Of a stretch of DNA of 64,000 nucleotides, positions 58,201-64,000 are shown piece by piece. Position 1 is the stretch's first letter; every line of letters starts with the position of its first letter. Position numbers and translations under genes: made by a program. The stretch lies in assembly GCA_034421575.1 (NCBI GenBank), contig DAOUKG010000010.1, forward strand, positions 1 to 64,000, read 5' to 3'. The notes beneath the pieces are model-generated. The model was given only the letters and a program-made list of their open reading frames with translations. It had not been told where the DNA came from and made no database searches. Source of the DNA: VXLM01 sp034421575. GTDB lineage: Bacteria > Chloroflexota > Dehalococcoidia > Lucifugimonadales > VXLM01.

Positions 58201-61071
58201 GTGTTGAGAAAAATGAATCGTCTATTGGTATTGTTGATAGCAAGTACAACGATTGTCGCGTTGGCGGCGGTTGGCTGCGGGTCCGACGATTCGGACGCAG
58301 AACCGACCCCCGACGTAGGCAAGATCATCCAGGACGCGCTGAGCAACGCGCCACAAGGCGCGAGCGCAGCTGAGATCCAGGGGATGGTGCAGGACTCGAT
58401 CACGGCGGCCATGGCTTCCCAGCCGGGCCTGACCCGCGCCGACGTTGAGGCCATCGTCCAGTCCGCCTCCGGCGATCAGCTTTCGGCGGCGGATGTCAAG
58501 CAGATTGTGGATGACTCCATCCGCGCACTGCCGGCGCCCGAAATCGATCAGGGTCAACTCACGAGCCTCATCAATTCCGCCGTTTCGCAGTCCGTCCCAG
58601 AGGGCGTGAGCGCGGCTGAGATCAACAGGATCGTGCAGTCACAGGTGGCTTCCGGCCTGTCTGGGAGCCTTACGCGCGGCGACGTTGAGGACCTGGTTGC
58701 CAGCGCAGTGACGAGCGCGGTGGGTGACCAGCTTTCCGCGGCTGACGTGCAGAGGATCGTCGATGGCGCTCTCGTGGCAACGAACGCGGCTATCGACGCG
58801 GCAGCGAAGCAGGCTGAGTCGGCGGCAATGGCGGCGGAGACCGCAGCAAAGGCGGCTGACACGGCCGCAATGCAGGCGGAAGAAGCCATCAAGGGCGTCG
58901 AGCAGATTGCCATGGAGATCCAGACTCCGGCGTCGTGCTACATTCGCGGCAATCAGGTGTCCGACTGCCCGGCTAAGGGATCATCGGCCTTCGAGCCGGC
59001 CTCGCGACACGCGCCAGGAACCCCTTGGCTCTACCATTCGGCTTACACCGGCCCGGTGCCGAGCCAGTTCTTCGAGTCCCCCTTGTCAGCGCAGTTGGTC
59101 AAGGAAGGCTCCCTGCCTACACTCAACGAACGACTTCCGGTTCCTGAGGACGTGAGCGTCGTGCTCGGTCCCGATGGCATTGGCGAGTACGGCGGCGCGT
59201 ACCGCATCACCGAGATTCGCTCATACACCGGTGAGTGGATTTCCTTCGGCTTCGTCCAACGCGACTCCGACGAGATCAACTTCGGCCCCGGGGCCGGCAA
59301 GACCTGGTCGGGAAGCGAAGACGGCCGCGAGTACACCTACACTCTGCGAAACGGTCTGAAGTGGAGCGACGGAACTCCCCTGACCGTCGAGGATGTTCGA
59401 TTCGCCTTCGAGGACCACAACTTCAACAAGGAAATCAACCCGAACCTACCCCCACAAATGACCGACCCTGTCACCGGGGAACTGGCCCAGTTCAGCATCG
59501 TCGACGACCTCAACTTCAAGATCGCATTCGACTCGCCAAACTGGGTCCTTATGGAACAGACTCACACGGCGAGTCTCTGCATGAGAAACCGCTTCTGCTG
59601 GTTCGGCCATCCGAACCTGAAGAAGATCCATCCCGATTACGCAGGTGCTGCGCAGGCCCAGGCTATCGCGGATGAAATGGGCCTGAAGGACTGGAGAGAC
59701 GTCATGAACGCCTCCCAGAACCTCCAGTTGTTCCGCTTCGAGATTGAGCCGTTCGAGAGTATCGGTTCCACGGGCTGCGTGGCGCCCTACTGCCCTGCTC
59801 AGTACAAGCCTGGCGAACTCGCGGTCGCCGAGCGCAACCACTACTTCCCGTTCGTCGACCCCGCGGGCAACCAGTTGCCCTACACCGACCAGGTCGTCAT
59901 GATCATCCTTCCGGGTGATTCGGCAACCGTGCGATTCCGGTCAATGAGCGGCGAGACCGACGGTAGGACCACCAACTACATCCTGCCGGAGCTCCCGCTC
60001 TACATCGAGAACATGGAGCGCGGTGACTACAGCATCTATGGTTGGCCTTCGCTGGGCGGCGCCGACTTGGGCCTTCACATGAATCAGACGTACAACGTGG
60101 ATCCTGAAATCGGACGGCTGATTCGTACCAAGGACTTCCGCATCGCCTTCTCGCATGCTCTCGATCGACATGGAATCAACGAGACTGCACAGCTGGGTCT
60201 GGGTGTAATCCAAAACCGCGTACCTCATCCGAGCACGCCTTACTACCCTGCCGATGACGAGCTTACGCAGCTCTACATGGACCGAGACCTCGAAAAGTCG
60301 AACCAGATGCTCGACGCACTTGGCCTTAACAACCGGGACAGTGAGGGATTCCGAACTTTGCCCAATGGCCAGCGGGTAAGCTTGACTTTCCAATACTCCG
60401 GTTCACATGGCCGACCAACGATTGCGGAACTGGTCAAGTCGCACCTTGCTGAAGTCGGAATCGAGATCGTCCTCAACGAGGATGGACGGTGGTACGAGGC
60501 GCTCCGTTCTGCACAAGGGTGCTGCACGATAGACACGAACCTGTCGCGCCACACGGTCAACCCGTGGATGCGGTTTACGACAAACTTCATTCCGTTTGAC
60601 GAGCGCTACTTCTACCCGGGGACGGAGATCGCAAGGTACTACAAGACTGCAGGTTCGGAAGGAATGGCCCCTGGTGCCGATCCCAACTTCCTGCCGTTGG
60701 CTCCTGGCGACGCGTTCCCAGCCGATCACTCGGGCTGGTTCGCTTCCCTCCACGATAACGTGATCGAAGGGTTTGGCAGTTCCACGTTCGATCCCCGGCG
60801 CGTCGAGATTGGCAAAGGGATGTATCGCAACCACGCGGAGAACCTGCTGGCGATGCACATTTCGGCCTTCTCAAACGCGCACATTGGTCTGTTCCTCAAC
60901 AGGAACAACATGAGGGGCCAGCCGTTCACCCACGCGCAGGACCACAACGGCCATACGGCCTGGGCCTACTTCTTCGACGACGGACAGGACAACTACAACC
61001 ATCCTGGCAACAGGTCTGAGTTCTGCAACAGCTGGGCCTTCAACCAGGGCGGAACGCAGTCGTGCTCGTAG
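58201..61071 (+). CDS. Stalked ABC transporter substrate-binding lipoprotein, family 5
   Basis: From the GTG at 58201, 7 bases after AGGAGGAGGAG, it encodes 956 residues. The lipobox is LAAVGC (Cys26). Residues ~40-190 are a tandem duplication of an ~82-residue helical unit (LTRADVEAIVQ, QLSAADVKQIVD; then LTRGDVEDLVA, QLSAADVQRIVD), followed by an Ala-rich coiled coil to ~240. The family 5 binding domain fills the rest (YTYTLRNGLKWSDGTPLTVEDV). It is ~230 residues longer than the other binding protein here. No permease or ATPase is adjacent; a strong terminator follows. Confidence 0.92.
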   Translation: MLRKMNRLLVLLIASTTIVALAAVGCGSDDSDAEPTPDVGKIIQDALSNAPQGASAAEIQGMVQDSITAAMASQPGLTRADVEAIVQSASGDQLSAADVKQIVDDSIRALPAPEIDQGQLTSLINSAVSQSVPEGVSAAEINRIVQSQVASGLSGSLTRGDVEDLVASAVTSAVGDQLSAADVQRIVDGALVATNAAIDAAAKQAESAAMAAETAAKAADTAAMQAEEAIKGVEQIAMEIQTPASCYIRGNQVSDCPAKGSSAFEPASRHAPGTPWLYHSAYTGPVPSQFFESPLSAQLVKEGSLPTLNERLPVPEDVSVVLGPDGIGEYGGAYRITEIRSYTGEWISFGFVQRDSDEINFGPGAGKTWSGSEDGREYTYTLRNGLKWSDGTPLTVEDVRFAFEDHNFNKEINPNLPPQMTDPVTGELAQFSIVDDLNFKIAFDSPNWVLMEQTHTASLCMRNRFCWFGHPNLKKIHPDYAGAAQAQAIADEMGLKDWRDVMNASQNLQLFRFEIEPFESIGSTGCVAPYCPAQYKPGELAVAERNHYFPFVDPAGNQLPYTDQVVMIILPGDSATVRFRSMSGETDGRTTNYILPELPLYIENMERGDYSIYGWPSLGGADLGLHMNQTYNVDPEIGRLIRTKDFRIAFSHALDRHGINETAQLGLGVIQNRVPHPSTPYYPADDELTQLYMDRDLEKSNQMLDALGLNNRDSEGFRTLPNGQRVSLTFQYSGSHGRPTIAELVKSHLAEVGIEIVLNEDGRWYEALRSAQGCCTIDTNLSRHTVNPWMRFTTNFIPFDERYFYPGTEIARYYKTAGSEGMAPGADPNFLPLAPGDAFPADHSGWFASLHDNVIEGFGSSTFDPRRVEIGKGMYRNHAENLLAMHISAFSNAHIGLFLNRNNMRGQPFTHAQDHNGHTAWAYFFDDGQDNYNHPGNRSEFCNSWAFNQGGTQSCS

Positions 61072-61112
61072 TTCGATAAGTCCAGCACAAGGTAATTCAA
61101 CCGGTTGATAGT

Positions 61113-61147
61113 TCGGGGCCTCATCCTCCTGATGAGGCCCCGATTTT
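61113..61147 (+). terminator. Intrinsic terminator after the stalked binding protein
   Basis: A perfect 13-bp stem, TCGGGGCCTCATC with GATGAGGCCCCGA, a CTCCT loop and TTTT next to it. The binding-protein transcript is thus monocistronic. Confidence 0.92.
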
Positions 61148-61181
61148 CGTAGTCCCCGACTCTCCGGGTCAGAGGTGTCAC

Positions 61182-62759
61182 ATGTCCACTCCGCGCATCA
61201 TGTTCTACCACGACGGGAGGCATCCCCTCATCTACATGTACGAGCCTCCCATGCAGAAGGAGGAGTACCAGCATGCCGTCGACGAAGTAGCGGGGACGCC
61301 GGTCGATGTGCTGATGTTCGGCGTCGGCGACGGGCGCACGGTCCTCTATGACACGAAAGTGGGAGAACTGTGGGGGCATCACCTCGACCGCTGGAAACAC
61401 GCCATCTGGCGCCGGACGCACCAGAACGCCAGGGCACTGATCGACGCCGGGCACAACCCCCTCCAAATAGCGATTGATCGCGCCCACGAGAAGGGGATGC
61501 TCATCTATCCCGTCCTCCTCGTACAGATGCCGAGCGGCGAACGCTACGGCGAGGAAACTCTCAATACCCGTGGCTCGCTGTTCCGGTTCGAGAACAAGCA
61601 ATGGGACATCGGCGCTGCCGGCGACCTTGATCCCGAATGGCCGGGCTACGAGTGCGCCGACTTCAAGCACCAGGAAATTCGCGATGAGCGGTTCGCGCTG
61701 ATCGACGAAATACTCTCCTATCCCGTCAACGGACTTGAACTGAGTCTCGTCCACCACCCGTACTACTTCCATCCCAACGAGATCGACGCTGGGCGGGAGA
61801 TAATGACCGACTGGATTCGACGAGTCCACACGGCCGTCAAGGCCGGCGGCGAAGAGAGGGAACTGGTCATCCAGGTCCCCTCCTCGATTGACGAGTCCCT
61901 TTCAATCGGTCTGGACGTACCGGCATGGATCGAGCAGGGAATCGTCGATGTCCTCGTGGCGACCGAGACGGCCGCGCCCTACCTGCTGAACACCATGGCG
62001 GACTTCAGTTCCGTCGTGGAAGCCGCAGAAGGTTCGGGAGTCCGTGTCTACGCCAACATAAACAGCCTCGTCGATTCCGACCGCCTCGCATCAGGCACCA
62101 TAGAGATGATTCGCGCCGCTGCGACCAACTACTGGCGGCAGGGCGTCGACGGCATCTACATGGGACACTGGCACGAGCGCTGGCCCTACACTCCCGATTT
62201 CTACGAAATACTCCGCGAGCTCCCCTACCCCGACATCATGGACTACCGCGACAAGATCTACATCATGCCGACTGAGAGTCCCCGTCGCAGCGAAGGCGAG
62301 CCCGGGGCGCAGCTTCCAAGAACGCTTCACGTGGACAGACCGGAGACCTTCACCTTCACCATCTCCGACGACCTTGAACGATGGGGAGACATGCACCGCG
62401 TCCATGAGGTCAACCTGCGGGTCATGCTGTCGGCCGTCAGCGAAATAGACAAGATCACCTTCAAGCTCAATGGCAAGACTCTGCCCGACGGCCTTCTCCG
62501 AACGATCAACCAGATGTACCGGCTCAGGTCTCCGAGGCACCGCATCTTCGGCTACTGGTTCGTCTTCAAGCTCGACCGCGACCACTGGCCGCAGCAGGGA
62601 GTCAACGAGTTGGAGGTCACGCTCGACCACCGCGACACCGTGCTGACGATGGACGCAGGCGTCCGGGACGTCGAACTGGACATCAAGTACCTCATGGGCA
62701 AGAACTTCCACCGGGGATTTGTCGACCAGGACCTCGGCCCCTACGAATTCTCCAGCTAG
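61182..62759 (+). CDS. Glycosidase-like TIM-barrel protein with C-terminal beta domain (paralog 2)
   Basis: A 525-residue paralog of 54361-55917. Matching pieces are GLDVPAWIEQGIVDVLVA, GVDGIYMGHWHERW and the C-terminal FKLNGKTLPDG with RDVELDIKYLMG. The acidic segment GVEMDFNRHP of paralog 1 is here GLELSLVHHP: the Glu stays and the Asp is Ser. The two may therefore differ in mechanism or substrate. No signal peptide. It lies between a binding protein terminator and a Gfo/Idh/MocA gene. Confidence 0.75.
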   Translation: MSTPRIMFYHDGRHPLIYMYEPPMQKEEYQHAVDEVAGTPVDVLMFGVGDGRTVLYDTKVGELWGHHLDRWKHAIWRRTHQNARALIDAGHNPLQIAIDRAHEKGMLIYPVLLVQMPSGERYGEETLNTRGSLFRFENKQWDIGAAGDLDPEWPGYECADFKHQEIRDERFALIDEILSYPVNGLELSLVHHPYYFHPNEIDAGREIMTDWIRRVHTAVKAGGEERELVIQVPSSIDESLSIGLDVPAWIEQGIVDVLVATETAAPYLLNTMADFSSVVEAAEGSGVRVYANINSLVDSDRLASGTIEMIRAAATNYWRQGVDGIYMGHWHERWPYTPDFYEILRELPYPDIMDYRDKIYIMPTESPRRSEGEPGAQLPRTLHVDRPETFTFTISDDLERWGDMHRVHEVNLRVMLSAVSEIDKITFKLNGKTLPDGLLRTINQMYRLRSPRHRIFGYWFVFKLDRDHWPQQGVNELEVTLDHRDTVLTMDAGVRDVELDIKYLMGKNFHRGFVDQDLGPYEFSS

Positions 62760-62829
62760 CAGGGGCGATTCCCGAATCGTCCCTATCTCATCAACATGCG
62801 GCGACGATCGAATCGGAAAGGAAGCAACA

Positions 62830-63936
62830 ATGGCCAAGTACAGGGCGGGCGTGATAGGACTCGGATGGATGGGGCTGCTGTATGACATGGCAGGTCGGCT
62901 GCCCTACCGGCAGGGCATCGATACGGCAGACAGCATAGACAAGCCGACCCCCGAGCTTGACGTACACCGTCAGTTCCATCTCTACGAACGGCATCTCCCG
63001 AAGGGCGTTCCCACCTCCTACTCCGAGGCGCTCTACGACCGGCCGGAGATCGACCTCGTAGCCGGTTGTGACCGCGACCCAAACCGCCTCCAGGCCTTCG
63101 GCGACCGCTACGGCGACGTCGCGCTGTATACGGACGGAGCCGAGATGCTGGAGCAGGAGAAGCTCGACATCGTGGCTATTGCCACGAACACCAAGAGCCG
63201 ACCCGAACTCGTCCGCCTGGCCGTCGAAAACGGGGCCAAGGCCGTCGTCACCGACAAGCCCATGTGCCACACCCTTGCCGATGCCGACCTGATGGTGGGC
63301 GTCTGCCGGGACGCGGGCGTGCCCCTGAACTGCGGTGCAATCTCCACTACTCACCCGTCCTTCGCCAAGGCCAGAGAGCTGGTGGAATCGGGAGCGATAG
63401 GTGACGTTATTTCAATGGAAACGTCGTTCCGTCCCGGCGCGCAGCACCAGAACTGGTCGTACTTCCTCGACAGCGCCCCCGCATGGGTCGTCGGCACGGC
63501 TGATAAGCCGCCCCTCGAAACCGGCAGCAGCGAGTTCAAGGGCCAGGGCATTCTCATGTGTGAAGACGGGACTATCCTACACGTCCGTGAGGGTGCTCCC
63601 ATGCTCCGCATCAGCGGCACGACAGGGGAAATGGTACACAGCAACCAACGCGAGTGGAGCCTCTCCCAGGACATGGACACGATTGGCGGAGTCAAGCGCG
63701 TCGACGTTCCGTGGCCGGGACCACAGACGGGCTCATACGGGACCACCTACTCCGTCGCCGACGTCATGGACTGCCTCGAAGGCAAGCTCGATGAGCCGAA
63801 GAATTCAGGCCGCAGGGTCGCTGTCGCCCTCGAGGTGGAGATAGCCCTCAAAGTCTCGTCCGCCAACGGAGGACAGCGGGTAGACCTGCCGCTCGAAGAC
63901 CGGTCGCTGGGCCTCGAATACGAGTGGTGGAGATAG
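62830..63936 (+). CDS. Gfo/Idh/MocA-family oxidoreductase
   Basis: The ATG at 62830, preceded by GGAAG, gives 368 residues. The N-terminus YRAGVIGLGWMGLLYDM is the Rossmann GxGxxG site (partial), followed by VAGCDRDPNRL and VTDKPMCHTLADAD (the EKP-like catalytic strand, here DKP). The C-terminal beta-sheet domain binds sugars or inositols. It likely oxidises or rearranges a sugar produced by the neighbouring glycosidase-like protein; the substrate is unknown. Confidence 0.9.
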   Translation: MAKYRAGVIGLGWMGLLYDMAGRLPYRQGIDTADSIDKPTPELDVHRQFHLYERHLPKGVPTSYSEALYDRPEIDLVAGCDRDPNRLQAFGDRYGDVALYTDGAEMLEQEKLDIVAIATNTKSRPELVRLAVENGAKAVVTDKPMCHTLADADLMVGVCRDAGVPLNCGAISTTHPSFAKARELVESGAIGDVISMETSFRPGAQHQNWSYFLDSAPAWVVGTADKPPLETGSSEFKGQGILMCEDGTILHVREGAPMLRISGTTGEMVHSNQREWSLSQDMDTIGGVKRVDVPWPGPQTGSYGTTYSVADVMDCLEGKLDEPKNSGRRVAVALEVEIALKVSSANGGQRVDLPLEDRSLGLEYEWWR

Positions 63937-63949
63937 GTCGCAAGACCGC

Positions 63950-64000
63950 CTACTGCTTGTAGACTACATCCAACTCGACGTGATTGAGCGTCACCGTTCG
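63950..64000 (-). CDS. C-terminal tail of a gene cut by the window edge, possibly a third glycosidase-like paralog
   Basis: On the minus strand 16 codons before a TAG read RTVTLNHVELDVVYKQ. The ending resembles the tails of the two glycosidase-like proteins (RDVELDIKYLMG, LTNVEITVTYQD). Only the tail is visible, so the call is weak. Confidence 0.5.
   Translation of the reverse strand, partial: RTVTLNHVELDVVYKQ

Noticed and set aside
1..64000. CRISPR array
   Set aside because: No regularly spaced direct repeats of 23-40 bases were seen; the repeats present are dispersed palindromes.
1..64000. Complete insertion sequence or prophage
   Set aside because: No transposase, integrase, capsid or terminase gene was recognised; only small non-coding elements were found.

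Overview
The window is a GC-rich bacterial chromosome segment that most resembles an uncultured Chloroflexota genome (Dehalococcoidia/SAR202-like). This is inferred from the gene set: CaiB/BaiF CoA-transferases, enolase-superfamily and PhyH enzymes, arylsulfotransferase-like lipoproteins, many lipobox proteins carried on low-complexity stalks, and 5S rRNA away from 16S/23S. No taxonomic marker was compared. Consensus-like sigma-70 promoters with 17-18 bp spacers and Shine-Dalgarno starts are common.

Region 1 (1-8.7 kb) is a defence island. It holds a truncated PIN toxin coupled to a type III-like Res helicase-nuclease, a KAP-family NTPase, and a complete three-gene ABC-three-component (ABC-3C) operon made of an HNH effector, middle component MC6 and a DUF2326 SMC-like ATPase. 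The HNH gene appears to start at ATT, because its first zinc-binding cysteines lie upstream of every ATG, GTG or TTG.

Region 2 (9-31.6 kb) is mostly housekeeping and central metabolism: a MaoC-like double hotdog protein divergent from a fused double CoA-transferase, an alpha/beta hydrolase, tRNA(CAU), larC, clpC, rpsA, a solitary 5S rRNA gene with its own promoter, glycerate kinase, a LUD protein, lipoproteins, a methyltransferase, a membrane-anchored VWA-like protein and a cyclophilin lipoprotein. At its right end an AceE-like E1, hydroxypyruvate isomerase and a VOC protein are co-directional with a peptide-type ABC transporter.

Region 3 (31.7-45 kb) holds that transporter (substrate-binding protein and two permeases, no ATPase), two tandem arylsulfotransferase-like lipoproteins, a copper-response operon (csoR-copA-YHS) with a visible operator, an AbrB/PIN toxin-antitoxin pair lying between the intact YHS gene and a degenerate copy of it, and a nested inverted-repeat element.

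Region 4 (44-64 kb) is a catabolic region. It has an enolase-superfamily dehydratase, PfkB kinases, a DapA-type aldolase, an amidohydrolase, an IMPase-like phosphatase, an HtrA protease, rpsU, a PhyH-like oxygenase, a large substrate-binding protein on a duplicated helical stalk, two glycosidase-like paralogs (a third may begin at the right edge) and a Gfo/Idh/MocA oxidoreductase. Together these suggest uptake and breakdown of sugar acids or glycosides. Several intergenic regions carry related palindromic elements with the core TTCGACAAGCTCA, one of which forms the 5' end of a gene.
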